Source: Limosilactobacillus frumenti DSM 13145 | GTDB taxonomy: Bacteria > Bacillota > Bacilli > Lactobacillales > Lactobacillaceae | Direction: 5' to 3' | Assembly (NCBI RefSeq): GCF_001436045.1 | Contig: NZ_AZER01000026.1 | Location: 1,562 to 42,517 of the forward strand | DNA: 40,956 bases | Shown here: positions 26,369 through 36,533 of the stretch, piece by piece | Layout: the number at the start of each line of letters is the position of its first letter | Numbering within the stretch: the stretch's first letter is position 1 | Program-made: the position numbers and the translations under genes | Notes under the pieces: model-generated | The model's input: the letters and a program-made list of their open reading frames with translations, nothing else | Told to the model about the DNA's origin: nothing | The model's database searches: none

Positions 26369-27130
26369 ATGTCATTAACTGTAGATCAAATCAATAAAAC
26401 GCAATTCAATACTAAAATGCGTGGATACAACCAAAATGAAGTCAATGATTTTATCCAGGAAGTATCACAAACAGTTCAAGAATTAACTGATCAAGTTCGT
26501 GCTTTGCAGGAAACTGTTCAGGCAGATGAGGGCAAGCTGAAGTACTTTAGTGAATTAAAGGATTCGTTGAATAAATCAATTCTGGTTGCCCAAGAAGCCG
26601 CTGATAAAGTTAAGAATAATGCTAAGCGTGAAGCAGACATTATGATTCGTGAAGCTCAAAAACAAGCTACTGATATTGTGTCTACAGCTAACGAAAAGGC
26701 TAATCAGGTGATCGAAAATAGTACTGAGGAAACGCGTAAATTGACAACAGAGACCAACGACCTCAAGAAGCAAACGCGGATTTTCCGTCAACGGTTACAA
26801 GTTATGTTGGAATCACAACTGGAAGTTGTTAAGAGTGACGAATGGGATAAACTCCTGGCTAACGATGACTTGGATAAGTATGATGAAATTCAAAAAATCC
26901 TGGGAACTCGGCTTGACAGCGATTCATCTCAGAGTGTAGAATCTACAACAACTACTACAAATACTGTTGATCAACCGGAGAAAACTCCAGTGGCACCTGA
27001 CGAAGCAGCAACTGCCAGTGAAGAACCTGTTCAACAGGCGAATGACGATGCTCCTGATGATGGCAGCTCTGAGAATAGCGATTCTGGAGAAACTGTTGTT
27101 GTTTTCCCAGATGACAATAATCAACAGTAA
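26369..27130 (+). CDS. divIVA: DivIVA, polar and septal scaffold
   Basis: 253 aa. N-terminal lipid-binding domain (TVDQINKTQFNTKMRGYNQNEVNDFIQEV; the motif region spans residues 4-32), then a long coiled coil (about 35-165) that forms antiparallel assemblies, then an acidic, Thr/Asp-rich tail to the C-terminus. It marks negatively curved membrane at poles and septum. GGAGG upstream. Ends the division cluster before the ileS T-box. Confidence 0.93.
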   Translation: MSLTVDQINKTQFNTKMRGYNQNEVNDFIQEVSQTVQELTDQVRALQETVQADEGKLKYFSELKDSLNKSILVAQEAADKVKNNAKREADIMIREAQKQATDIVSTANEKANQVIENSTEETRKLTTETNDLKKQTRIFRQRLQVMLESQLEVVKSDEWDKLLANDDLDKYDEIQKILGTRLDSDSSQSVESTTTTTNTVDQPEKTPVAPDEAATASEEPVQQANDDAPDDGSSENSDSGETVVVFPDDNNQQ

Positions 27131-27164
27131 TTGTAATTTATTACATATCACAGAAAATCAATGA

Positions 27165-27386
27165 TGAGCATTAGGTAAACAACCTAGTTACAGCGAACTA
27201 ACGGATGGTGAAAGGTTAGGACAAATGGTTGTTAACCTTGATCAGCTCAGAGAGTTTAGCTGAACGTAGTAAGCTAAGCCGGGTGGTACCCGTTATAAAC
27301 TAATGAGGAGGTTCAATTAACAATTGAACCTTGAATCAGGGTGGTACCACGAAGACTTCGTCCCATATTGGAACGGAGTCTTTTTA
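27165..27386 (+). promoter_or_regulatory. Isoleucine T-box riboswitch leader of ileS
   Basis: Stem I closes TGAGC (27165-27169) with GCTCA (27245-27249), carries AGCGA and GGATGGTGAAAG loops for tRNA elbow contact, and exposes the specifier ATC (27241-27243, Ile) followed by A. Stem II is TTAGC/GCTAA; Stem IIA/B contains CGGG-TGGTA-CCCG followed by the F-box-like CCGTTA. Stem III is GGTTCAATT (27310-27318) with AATTGAACC (27322-27330). The antiterminator T-box AGGGTGGTACCACG is at 27338-27351 and the terminator at 27352-27386 (AAGACTTCGTCC with GGAACGGAGTCTT, then T-run). Uncharged tRNA-Ile would favour read-through. Confidence 0.95.
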
Positions 27387-27424
27387 TTTTCTGCGATGTT
27401 ATTGATGGGAAAGGAGAATGATTG

Positions 27425-30220
27425 ATGCGAGTAAAAGATACGCTTAACTTAGGCAAAACTAAGTTCCCCATGCGTGGTAAGTTGCCAGTGACTGAAGGGC
27501 AACGTCAAAAAGTATGGGAAGAAAACAAAGTCTATGAACAACGTCAAAAATTGAATGAGGGGAAGCCAACATTTGTGCTTCATGATGGTCCCCCATATGC
27601 TAACGGAAATATTCACATTGGTCACGCCATGAACAAAATTTCGAAGGACTTCATCGTTCGTTATAAGTCAATGAGCGGTTACCGGGCCCCATATGTTCCT
27701 GGGTGGGATACTCACGGATTACCAATTGAACACCAATTGACGAAGTCCGGATATGATCGGAAAAAGATGAGCTTGACGGAATTCCGTGATCTCTGTCGTC
27801 AATATGCTTTGAAACAAGTAGATAAGCAACGGACTGACTTTAAACGGTTAGGGGTTAGCGGTGAATGGGATCACCCTTACCTAACCTTGGACAAAGAATT
27901 CGAAGCTGCCCAAATTAAGGTCTTTGGTGAATTTGCAAAGAAGGGCTTACTTTATCAAGCCAAGAAGCCAGTTTACTGGTCATGGTCCTCTGAATCAGCC
28001 TTAGCTGAAGCGGAAGTTGAATACCATGATGTTGTGGCGAAGACAGCATTCTTCGTTGAACAGGTTAAGAATGGTAAAGGCATCCTTGATAATAATACTT
28101 ACTTAGTTGTTTGGACGACGACGCCATGGACTATTCCAGCTTCTGAAGCCGTTGCTGTTAACGCTAAGTTTGATTACTCCGTGGTTAAGCCAGCCAATGA
28201 CGATCGTAAGTTTGTTGTTGCCACCGAATTGTTAAACACCCTTGCTGAAAAGTTGAGCTGGGACGATTATGAAGTTGAAAAACACGTTTCTGGTGCGGAT
28301 CTTGAAGGAATGTCAACTAATCACCCATACCTGGATCGCGAATTGTTGGTAGGGGTTGCTGATTACGTTACTGCTGATGCCGGGACAGGGTTAGTCCACA
28401 CTGCTCCTGGTTATGGTGATGATGACTACAACTTCGGTAAAAAATATGATTTACCAATTTTTGCGCCAATTAATGATCAAGGGGTACTAACTAAGGAAAA
28501 TGGTGCCGACTTTGACGGTGTCTTCTATCAAAAAGCGGATGATATTTCCTTGGATAAATTGAAGGACAACAACGCTCTGTTACTGGAAGAACCATTAAAG
28601 CACAGTTACCCATTTGACTGGCGGACTAAGAAACCAATCATTTTCCGGGCAACTGACCAGTGGTTTGTATCAATTGAAAAGATGCGTCAGGACATCCTGA
28701 ATGCCCTGGAAAAGGTTCAATACTTCCCAGATTGGGGTAAGGTTCGTCTGCGGAACATGATTAAGGACCGTGGTGATTGGGTAATTTCCCGGCAACGTGT
28801 CTGGGGTGTTCCACTGCCAATCTTCTATGCTGAAGATGGCACGCCAATTCTTGAAGAAGAGACAATTAATCACGTGGCAGACCTCTTCAGAAAATATGGT
28901 TCGAATGTGTGGTTTGAACGCGATGCTAAGGACCTTCTACCGGATGGATACACTAATGAGCATTCACCTCATGGCAAGTTCAAGAAGGAAACCGATATCA
29001 TGGATGTTTGGTTTGACTCCGGTTCTTCTCACCAGGGTGTTCTTGCTGAACGTGACTACCTCACTTATCCAGCAGACCTTTACCTTGAAGGATCAGATCA
29101 GTACCGTGGTTGGTTTAACTCCAGTTTGATTACCAGTGTTGTTTGTTCTGGGCATGCTCCATATAAAGCAATTGTTTCTCAAGGATTCACCCTTGATAAA
29201 CGTGGCAACAAGATGAGTAAGTCACAAGGAAACGTAATTGATCCAAACAAGGTTGTTAAGCAAATGGGTGCGGAAATCATTCGTTTGTGGGTCATGAGTG
29301 CCGATACCTCTGCTGATGTTCGGGTTTCTATGGGGACCTTCCAACAGATCTCTGAAGCGTACCGGAAGTTGCGGAATACTTTCCGTTTCTTGTTAGCTAA
29401 CACCAGTGACTTTAATCCTGCTCACAACACTGTTTCATATGAAGACTTAACCACGGTTGACCAGTACATGTTAGTTAAGCTGAACCACTTCTTAGCAAAG
29501 ATGCGGGCAGACTTTGACCAATACGACTTCTTGGATGCCTACCGTCTCTTGATTAACTTTGTTAACAATGATTTATCAGCCTTTTACATGAATGTTGCAA
29601 AGGATGTTCTGTACATTGAAGCTGAAGATTCTCCAGTTCGTCGGTCAATGCAAACCGTCTTTTATGATGTATTGTTGACTATGGTTAAGCTGTTAACGCC
29701 AATTTTGCCACACACGACTGAAGAAGTATGGAGTTACATGAACGAACCAGAAGAGTTTGTTCAACTTACTGAAATTCCTGATGTTCGTCACTTCGACAAT
29801 GAAGATGACCTGTTAGCACAATGGGACGAATTTATGGAAGTGCGTTCACATGTTCTGAAGAGCCTTGAAGAAGCCCGGAACGCGAAAATGATTGGTAAGT
29901 CGCTTGAAGCTCATGTCACCCTATATGTTAATGGTCATAACCAACAACTGCTCGAAGATCTGGGTACTGATGTCAAGTTGTTACTTGGTGTTTCAGCCTT
30001 GGATATCGAAGCATTGGAAGATGCTAGCGATAAAGCAGATTCTTACAATGATGGACTGAGTGTATTGGTTGAACCTGCTAAGGGTGATGTTTGTGCGCGG
30101 TGTCGGATGACCAAAGAAGATGTTGGTAGCGATGATGCCTACCCAACTCTCTGTGCGCGGTGTGCTAAGATTGTGCGCGAAAACTTCCCTGAAACTGTCA
30201 ATGAAGGTTTAGAAAAATAA
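27425..30220 (+). CDS. ileS: Isoleucyl-tRNA synthetase
   Basis: 931 aa class I synthetase. HIGH at residues 64-67 ([10 protein letters not shown]), KMSKS at 596-600 ([10 protein letters not shown]), CP1 editing domain in between ([11 protein letters not shown] and [16 protein letters not shown]), and a C-terminal zinc finger with two CxxC pairs (CARC..., LCARC). The bacterial type-1 IleRS architecture is complete. AAGGAG is 8 nt before ATG 27425; the upstream TTG 27422 is less likely. Under control of the T-box. Confidence 0.97.
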   Translation: MRVKDTLNLGKTKFPMRGKLPVTEGQRQKVWEENKVYEQRQKLNEGKPTFVLHDGPPYANGNIHIGHAMNKISKDFIVRYKSMSGYRAPYVPGWDTHGLPIEHQLTKSGYDRKKMSLTEFRDLCRQYALKQVDKQRTDFKRLGVSGEWDHPYLTLDKEFEAAQIKVFGEFAKKGLLYQAKKPVYWSWSSESALAEAEVEYHDVVAKTAFFVEQVKNGKGILDNNTYLVVWTTTPWTIPASEAVAVNAKFDYSVVKPANDDRKFVVATELLNTLAEKLSWDDYEVEKHVSGADLEGMSTNHPYLDRELLVGVADYVTADAGTGLVHTAPGYGDDDYNFGKKYDLPIFAPINDQGVLTKENGADFDGVFYQKADDISLDKLKDNNALLLEEPLKHSYPFDWRTKKPIIFRATDQWFVSIEKMRQDILNALEKVQYFPDWGKVRLRNMIKDRGDWVISRQRVWGVPLPIFYAEDGTPILEEETINHVADLFRKYGSNVWFERDAKDLLPDGYTNEHSPHGKFKKETDIMDVWFDSGSSHQGVLAERDYLTYPADLYLEGSDQYRGWFNSSLITSVVCSGHAPYKAIVSQGFTLDKRGNKMSKSQGNVIDPNKVVKQMGAEIIRLWVMSADTSADVRVSMGTFQQISEAYRKLRNTFRFLLANTSDFNPAHNTVSYEDLTTVDQYMLVKLNHFLAKMRADFDQYDFLDAYRLLINFVNNDLSAFYMNVAKDVLYIEAEDSPVRRSMQTVFYDVLLTMVKLLTPILPHTTEEVWSYMNEPEEFVQLTEIPDVRHFDNEDDLLAQWDEFMEVRSHVLKSLEEARNAKMIGKSLEAHVTLYVNGHNQQLLEDLGTDVKLLLGVSALDIEALEDASDKADSYNDGLSVLVEPAKGDVCARCRMTKEDVGSDDAYPTLCARCAKIVRENFPETVNEGLEK

Positions 30221-30298
30221 TTTAAACAACAATTGTTCGAAATGACAAAGTATGTTTAGCGTTGTAAAATGGTTGACGTGATAAGAATAATTCTCAGC

Positions 30299-30369
30299 GC
30301 CCCATTGACGACGAGTATTATAGATAATTAGAAAGTTGGGGCTTTGACCACTGTCAGGGCCCCGCTTTT
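30299..30369 (+). promoter_or_regulatory. csp leader with mutually exclusive hairpins, the second terminator-like
   Basis: TGGGGC (30337-30342) can pair with GCCCCA (30299-30304) or with GCCCC (30359-30363). The second hairpin is extended by GAC/GTC (30346-30348 with 30353-30355) and followed by CTTTTG, so it resembles a weak terminator or a structure just before the csp ribosome site (AGGTG 30376-30380). Whether the ileS transcript ends here or this acts as a cold-sensing switch is not clear. The promoter for csp was not identified; TTGACG sits at 30273 and 30305 without a matched -10. Confidence 0.5.
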
Positions 30370-30385
30370 GTGTGTAGGTGAAAAT

Positions 30386-30598
30386 ATGTTAAAGGGTACT
30401 GTTAAAAGTTTTGACCCGGATAAGGGATGGGGATTTGTCACTGTTCCTCATGAAGGCGATATTTTTGTTCATTATAGTGGAATTGAGGGTCACGGTCGAC
30501 GCACTTTGCAAGCTAGTCAGACCGTTAGCCTAGTAATTGTTCAAGGACAACGTGGCCCACAAGCGGCACATGTCCGGCTAATTAAGCGAGGGATTTAA
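30386..30598 (+). CDS. Cold-shock domain protein (CspA family)
   Basis: 70 aa five-stranded OB-fold RNA chaperone. RNP1-like KGWGFVTV and RNP2-like DIFVHYS are present; Phe in KGFGF is replaced by Trp. The C-terminal half (QGQRGPQAAHVRLI) matches the family. Start ATG 30386 fits family N-termini (MLKGTVKSF); the frame is open further upstream but there is no ribosome site. nudF begins directly after the stop codon. Confidence 0.92.
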   Translation: MLKGTVKSFDPDKGWGFVTVPHEGDIFVHYSGIEGHGRRTLQASQTVSLVIVQGQRGPQAAHVRLIKRGI

Positions 30599-31150
30599 AT
30601 GGATTTTGCTGAAAAGACAACTCATACTAAAAATGTGTTTAAAGGACACTTAATCTCGGTTGATGTTGAAGATGTCATTACTCCAGAAGGTCACCATTCG
30701 CAACGCGAGATTGTTCACCATGCACCGGCAATTGCTATTTTGGCAATTACTGATGATAACAAAATGATCTTAGAAAAGCAGTGGCGATCTCCAATTCACG
30801 CCACGACGCTTGAAATTCCAGCAGGGAAGGTTGATTCACGCGATAGTGCTGATCCTGTACATGCTGCTAAACGCGAGTTAAATGAAGAAACGCGCTATGC
30901 TGCTAAGAAACTGACAAAGGTATCATCGTTTTACACCTCCGTTGGTGTTTTAGATGAGTTTATGACATTATACTTGGCAACTGGTCTCACGCCGGTACAG
31001 AATAAATTACCACAGGACCAGGATGAGCAGTTGTCTTTGATGAAAGTTTCGTTGGCACAAGCCCTCAAAATGATTGATGATGGTCAAATTCAAGATGCTA
31101 AAACAATCATGGCAATCTATTATTGGCAAGGGATGAAACGGAATGGATGA
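30599..31150 (+). CDS. nudF: Nudix hydrolase, ADP-ribose pyrophosphatase type
   Basis: 183 aa. Hydrolyses ADP-ribose and related nucleoside diphosphate sugars. Nudix signature includes R92-E-L-N-E-E-T-R-Y100: the metal-binding E96/E97 are kept, while the usual Gly of EExGY is R99. The loop between the leading Gly (GKVDSRDSADP) and REL is a little longer than the classic motif. PAIAILAIT and WRSPIHATTLEIPAGK also fit. Start abuts the csp stop, with GCGAGGG as the only ribosome-site-like stretch. Overlaps the next gene by 8 nt. Confidence 0.88.
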   Translation: MDFAEKTTHTKNVFKGHLISVDVEDVITPEGHHSQREIVHHAPAIAILAITDDNKMILEKQWRSPIHATTLEIPAGKVDSRDSADPVHAAKRELNEETRYAAKKLTKVSSFYTSVGVLDEFMTLYLATGLTPVQNKLPQDQDEQLSLMKVSLAQALKMIDDGQIQDAKTIMAIYYWQGMKRNG

Positions 31151-31442
31151 ATTTAAACAAGACCACGATAATCATCGGTCAGCGGGCATTTCCCGGGCTG
31201 AATATCGTCGGCAACTAATTCATCATGACGATCATGAAACTGAATCGCAGCCAGATCCATCTCACCCTAGTGATGAACTCCATCAAGTGGGTGTTGGTTC
31301 GCGGGAAAATACTGCTCAAGAGAGAAAAACGGCAGTATCAAATGAAAAAATGGCGCGTTTAAAAAGACGGTTAAACATTGCAATTGTTGGTCTTGTGGTG
31401 GCAATTGTAATTGTTTATTTAATCTTATTTTTAGTGAAATGA
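31143..31442 (+). CDS. Unknown 99-aa tail-anchored membrane protein
   Basis: Charged, His/Asp/Glu-rich cytosolic region (residues 1-75) with an early SRAEYRRQ stretch, then one hydrophobic segment (about 79-98) ending in a lysine at the C-terminus. It is wedged between nudF and mtnN with overlapping ends on one side and a 13-nt gap on the other, so it is certainly in the operon. No recognised domain; a small accessory protein retained by gene order is the most I can say. Confidence 0.8.
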   Translation: MDEFKQDHDNHRSAGISRAEYRRQLIHHDDHETESQPDPSHPSDELHQVGVGSRENTAQERKTAVSNEKMARLKRRLNIAIVGLVVAIVIVYLILFLVK

Positions 31443-31455
31443 AAGGATTACTGAC

Positions 31456-32148
31456 ATGAAATTTGGAATTATTTGTGCAATGCCAGAAGAAATTAAAGAG
31501 CTGTTAGCAGCGTTGGACCAGGAAAATATCCAGGAGATTGGCGGCAAAAAGTATTATGGTGGCCAGTTGTTTGGAACACCGGTAACGTTAGTTGAATCAG
31601 GAATTGGAAAGGTGGAAGCCGGAATTACAGCTGAACACCTCATTACTGACTGTCAAGCTGGCATGGTAATCAATTCCGGGTCCGCTGGTGGAATAGGTCA
31701 AGGCCTCCATGTTGGCGATATTGTCATTTCCACCGAAACTGCCTACCATGATGTCGATGCTACAGCTTTTAATTATCAATACGGTCAGTTACCCGGCAAA
31801 GAACCACGGTTTCGGGCATCTGACAAGTGGGGTCAGCTGCTAGCTAAAGCTGGTGAAAAGACAGGTTTGAATATTAAACGTGGACTAATTGTCACCGGTG
31901 ATCAATTTGTCGCTAGCCAAGATGCCATTAACGAGATTTTGAAACATTTCCCTGATGCACTGTCTAGCGAAATGGAAGGGGCTGCTGTTGGGCAAGTGGC
32001 AACTGATCATAGTATCCCGTATCTAGTGGTTCGAGCTATGTCTGACACTGGGGATGAGAATGCCGGTGTCAGTTTCGACGATTTTATTATTGATGCAGGT
32101 AAACGGTCCGCTAAGATGCTGTTACAGATGTTCCAAGATTTAGCCTAA
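31456..32148 (+). CDS. mtnN: 5'-methylthioadenosine/S-adenosylhomocysteine nucleosidase
   Basis: 230 aa, cleaves MTA and SAH to adenine and thioribose products, feeding AI-2 synthesis via LuxS. MKFGIICAMPEEIKELL holds the catalytic Glu near residue 11; GxxxxGIGKVEAG-like (ESGIGKVEAGI), SEMEGAAVGQVA and the catalytic Asp in SDTGDENAGVSFDDF complete the family set. ATG with GAAAGGA. Followed 15 nt later by a cysteine desulfurase. Confidence 0.95.
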   Translation: MKFGIICAMPEEIKELLAALDQENIQEIGGKKYYGGQLFGTPVTLVESGIGKVEAGITAEHLITDCQAGMVINSGSAGGIGQGLHVGDIVISTETAYHDVDATAFNYQYGQLPGKEPRFRASDKWGQLLAKAGEKTGLNIKRGLIVTGDQFVASQDAINEILKHFPDALSSEMEGAAVGQVATDHSIPYLVVRAMSDTGDENAGVSFDDFIIDAGKRSAKMLLQMFQDLA

Positions 32149-32163
32149 TTTAGGAGGATTACC

Positions 32164-33327
32164 GTGAGTGAAAAGTATTTTGACAATGCTGCCACGACGC
32201 CAATGACCAAGCCAGTGATTGACGAAATGACTAAGCAAATGAAAGAAACATGGGGCAATGCATCGACTGGGTACTCATATGGACGCCACGCTAAATTAGT
32301 GATGGACAACAGTCGTCACATTATCGCCCAAAGTATTAATGCTAAAGATGATGAGATTGTATTTACCAGTGGCGGGACCGAAAGTGATAATACAGCCATT
32401 ATTCAAACTGCATTAGCTCGTCAATCCCTGGGAAAGCACATCATTACGACTGCCATTGAGCATGAAGCGGTTTTGAAGCCCCTTCATTTCCTGGAGAAGC
32501 AAGGATTTGATGTAACCTACTTGCCGGTGGACCAATATGGCAATATCTCACTGGATGATTTTAAGAAAGCACTTCGTGATGATACCATCCTAGTTACTAT
32601 TATGATGGGTAATAATGAGGTCGGATCACGGATGCCCATTCATGAAATTGGTGAAATTTTGCAGGATCACCAAGCGTGGTTCCATACCGATGCGGTCCAG
32701 GCATATGGATTATTACCGATTGATGTCCAAGCAGATCATATCGACATGTTATCGACGTCAGCTCATAAGCTAAATGGGCCCAAGATGATTGGTTTCCTTT
32801 ACCGTCGTGAAGGAATTAACTTCCCAAGCTTTGTTCGTGGTGGCGACCAGGAAACTAAACGGCGTGCCGGTACCGAAAACGTTCCGGCCATTGCGGCTTT
32901 TGCTAAAGCAGTTGAATTAGATACTCCAGAAGTAAAAGCGGAACGTCGTCAACGCTTCTATCATTTTAAGCAGATGATTGTGGATGGCTTGACAAAGGCT
33001 GGGGTTGATTTTGAAGTTAATGGTCAGGTTGATCCCCATAACCTGAACCATGTGTTGAATATTTGGTTCAAGGGAATTTCTACATATGTTATGCAAACAG
33101 ACCTCGATTTGGCAGGCTTCGCTGTTTCTGGAGGGTCCGCATGTACGGCAGGGAGTATTGAACCTTCTCATGTTTTGACAGCGATGTTTGGCAAAGATAG
33201 TCCACGAATTAGTCAATCAATTCGAATCAGTTTTGGTGCGATTAATACTGAAGAGGACGTTCAGGCTTTAATTGATGCTATTGTGAAAATTGTTAACCAG
33301 CTCAAGCACGTGAAGGAGGTTCAATAA
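32164..33327 (+). CDS. Cysteine desulfurase (IscS/NifS-like)
   Basis: 387 aa PLP enzyme that moves sulfur from cysteine to acceptors. N-terminal MSEKYFDNAATTPM, PLP Lys K202 in SAHKLNGPK, catalytic Cys C327 in GGSACTAGS on the long loop. GTG 32164 with AGGAGG 32153-32158. Neighbours DUF1831 and mnmA suggest the sulfur goes to tRNA 2-thiouridine (IscS-MnmA pair, like YrvO in Bacillus) rather than general Fe-S assembly. One-base overlap with the next gene. Confidence 0.93.
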   Translation: MSEKYFDNAATTPMTKPVIDEMTKQMKETWGNASTGYSYGRHAKLVMDNSRHIIAQSINAKDDEIVFTSGGTESDNTAIIQTALARQSLGKHIITTAIEHEAVLKPLHFLEKQGFDVTYLPVDQYGNISLDDFKKALRDDTILVTIMMGNNEVGSRMPIHEIGEILQDHQAWFHTDAVQAYGLLPIDVQADHIDMLSTSAHKLNGPKMIGFLYRREGINFPSFVRGGDQETKRRAGTENVPAIAAFAKAVELDTPEVKAERRQRFYHFKQMIVDGLTKAGVDFEVNGQVDPHNLNHVLNIWFKGISTYVMQTDLDLAGFAVSGGSACTAGSIEPSHVLTAMFGKDSPRISQSIRISFGAINTEEDVQALIDAIVKIVNQLKHVKEVQ

Positions 33328-33671
33328 TGCAATTTGCCAAGTCAGTAAAAGTTGCTGGTGATACAACAACTTATCAACTCAGTGACAATGTTAAGCGGTA
33401 TACCCTATTAGATTTAGGATTTGAAGAAACGCGTCGCGGTAACTTTGAATACGTGGGCAGTGTTGATACGAATAACCCATTTAATCCGGTTGCCAAGTTA
33501 CGGATCTTAATTGCGAGTGACTTCTCTGGATTTAAGATGGAAACCGTCACTGGAAATGGTGCTAGCAAGATTAATATCTTTAAGCATGCCCGAGCAAAAG
33601 AATTTGTTGAACAATATCACTATATTCTGAAAGAAATGCTTGACCGGGATGTTTTCACGGTTAAAGAATAG
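33327..33671 (+). CDS. DUF1831 family protein
   Basis: 114 aa, soluble, no Cys residue and no catalytic motif seen. Blocks YTLLDLGFEETRRGNFEYVG and SGFKMETVTGNGASKINIFKH fit the DUF1831 family that lies between cysteine desulfurase and mnmA in lactobacilli. Overlaps the desulfurase stop by one base (TAATG), so translation is coupled. A partner or regulator of the desulfurase is a reasonable guess, but function is unknown. Confidence 0.75.
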   Translation: MQFAKSVKVAGDTTTYQLSDNVKRYTLLDLGFEETRRGNFEYVGSVDTNNPFNPVAKLRILIASDFSGFKMETVTGNGASKINIFKHARAKEFVEQYHYILKEMLDRDVFTVKE

Positions 33672-33693
33672 TTTAGCTATGCATAACACGTAA

Positions 33694-34917
<1,224 letters not shown>

Positions 34918-34982
34918 GTTGTTAAATGATTGTGACGATAGGACCTATTGTATAGTTAAATTGTTACAGTGCAGTACACAAA

Positions 34983-35028
34983 AGGGTTCTAGTATTCGAA
35001 AAAGCCGAATGCTAGAGCCCTCTTTCTG
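34983..35028 (+). terminator. mnmA terminator
   Basis: 16-bp stem (34983-34998 with 35006-35021), two G-T pairs, CTTTCTGCTT tail. In the 234-nt gap between mnmA and the next gene. Confidence 0.8.
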
Positions 35029-35038
35029 CTTATGAGGG

Positions 35039-35085
35039 GCGTGAAGGCGAAATTATAAATGCCTTCTATCACGCTTACTTTCTAT
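35039..35085 (+). terminator. Second hairpin downstream of mnmA
   Basis: GCGTG (35039-35043) with CACGC (35070-35074) and AAGGC with GCCTT, 4-nt bulge; T-rich tail after it. May be a back-up terminator. Confidence 0.55.
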
Positions 35086-35121
35086 TTAATTTTAGTTTTC
35101 ATAACGCTCTGCCGGTTTTTT

Positions 35122-35130
35122 TGGTAGAAT
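35122..35130 (+). promoter_or_regulatory. Candidate extended -10 for the histidine phosphatase gene
   Basis: TGG-TAGAAT extended -10, 22 nt before the start codon; no clear -35. Confidence 0.45.
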
Positions 35131-35151
35131 AGATAAAAAAGGTTAGTGAAT

Positions 35152-35808
35152 ATGACAAAAGTTTATTTAATTCGTCATGGTAAAACTGAATGGAATCTTG
35201 AGTCTCGATACCAAGGAGCACATGGTGATTCACCATTATTACCGTCCTCATATCGGGAGATCGAATTACTAGCGGAATCCCTCCGAACTGTTCCTATTGT
35301 TCATGTTTATACGAGTCCTCTTAAACGTGCCCGGGTAACTGCTGGAACGCTTATTAAGCGGTTGGGCAAACAGATTCCGTTGACGATTGATAGTCGCTTG
35401 AAGGAATTTAACTTAGGAAAGATGGAAGGAATGCATTTTACTGACGTCGCTGATAAATGGCCTCAGACTTTGCATAACTTTCGCCATCATCCCGATCAGT
35501 TTGATGAGACCGTCATCGGAAGTGAAAGTTTCCAACAAGTAATTGCACGGATGGGTGATGCTATTCGTGAATTTTGTCGAAATAATCCTGATGAAGACAT
35601 TGTCGTTGTTTCACACGGGGCAGCCTTGAATGCGTCCATTAATGCATTAGCGGGGGCATCTCTGGCACACTTAAAGGATCGTGGAGGACTCAGTAATACT
35701 TCTACTACCATTTTGTCGACTAACGATGCCAAGCACTTTGAGCTTGAAAAGTGGAATGACACTTCGTATCTCAAGAAGACAACAGTTGATCCAACTGACA
35801 CGATTTAA
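35152..35808 (+). CDS. Histidine phosphatase family protein (phosphoglycerate-mutase-like)
   Basis: 218 aa. VYLIRHGKTEWNLESRYQG is the RHG catalytic motif (phosphohistidine near residue 9), SPLKRARVTA supplies the second Arg, and VVSHGAALNASI the second His. Family members act as phosphatases or cofactor-dependent phosphoglycerate mutases; the sequence cannot say which, and true glycolytic enzymes are usually longer. Start ATG 35152 with weak GGTTAGTG site; the GTG at 35146 is unlikely. Followed closely by a TPR gene. Confidence 0.85.
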   Translation: MTKVYLIRHGKTEWNLESRYQGAHGDSPLLPSSYREIELLAESLRTVPIVHVYTSPLKRARVTAGTLIKRLGKQIPLTIDSRLKEFNLGKMEGMHFTDVADKWPQTLHNFRHHPDQFDETVIGSESFQQVIARMGDAIREFCRNNPDEDIVVVSHGAALNASINALAGASLAHLKDRGGLSNTSTTILSTNDAKHFELEKWNDTSYLKKTTVDPTDTI

Positions 35809-35823
35809 GGAGTGAATAAGACC

Positions 35824-36510
35824 ATGGCAGAAGAAAAAATTAATCGGGAAGAACAAAAGAAGCAAACGGAAAAATTAGTTCATAAGTTGATCACAGCAAT
35901 CGATGAATATCCTGACCGTGCGAATAATTACTATGATCTGGGCGCTTTACTAACACGATTAAAGGATTATGAGCAAGCAGAAGAGCTTTTTATGAAGGCA
36001 CTAGGAATCTTTGATGCCAAGCAAGACCAGGAAGCTATTGACTTGTTAAACTATGGACTGGGGAACCTTTACTATGAAGTTGGTAAAGTGGACCGGGCTA
36101 TCGACTTATTTAATAAGATTGAAGATCCTAAACGGAAAGCAGATTCATACTTAATGCTTGCGCAGAGTTATATGAAGAAGGGACTGCATAAACAGGCAGT
36201 AGCGTATGGGTTGACGGCCCACGAGTTGCGCCCGAATGACCCAGAAATTAATCAGGTCTTAGGAGACTCACTATTAGCACTGGGCGAATTTGCTCAAGCT
36301 GGTGATTACTATGATAAAATTCTGAAGCGGCACCCAGGACGAGCTGACACCCAATTTAACCGCGGACTAGTTGCGATGGTGTTGGGTCAGCCTTACCAAG
36401 ACTATCTCAACCAAGCTAAACAATTGGACCTTGCATATTACCAAAAGAGTGAACAAAAGATTGCTGATATTGAAAAAACATTACGTAAAACGCAATCTCA
36501 TAATGATTAA
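35824..36510 (+). CDS. Tetratricopeptide repeat protein
   Basis: 228 aa, soluble. Charged N-terminal helix followed by about five TPR units, e.g. ANNYYDLGALLTRLKDYEQAEELFMKAL and GLGNLYYEVGKVDRAIDLFNKI (partial quotes), consistent with a peptide-binding superhelix. ATG 35824 lies 11 nt after AAGGAG; an in-frame GTG overlaps that site. Located between the histidine phosphatase and recD2; the partner it binds is unknown. Confidence 0.85.
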   Translation: MAEEKINREEQKKQTEKLVHKLITAIDEYPDRANNYYDLGALLTRLKDYEQAEELFMKALGIFDAKQDQEAIDLLNYGLGNLYYEVGKVDRAIDLFNKIEDPKRKADSYLMLAQSYMKKGLHKQAVAYGLTAHELRPNDPEINQVLGDSLLALGEFAQAGDYYDKILKRHPGRADTQFNRGLVAMVLGQPYQDYLNQAKQLDLAYYQKSEQKIADIEKTLRKTQSHND

Positions 36511-36533
36511 CCATTCACAGGAGGATGACTCAG

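Noticed and set aside
27275-27351. Two GGGTGGTACC blocks as a tandem T-box
   Set aside because: Only one Stem I, one specifier and one terminator exist; the first block lies in Stem IIA/B next to the CCGTTA element.
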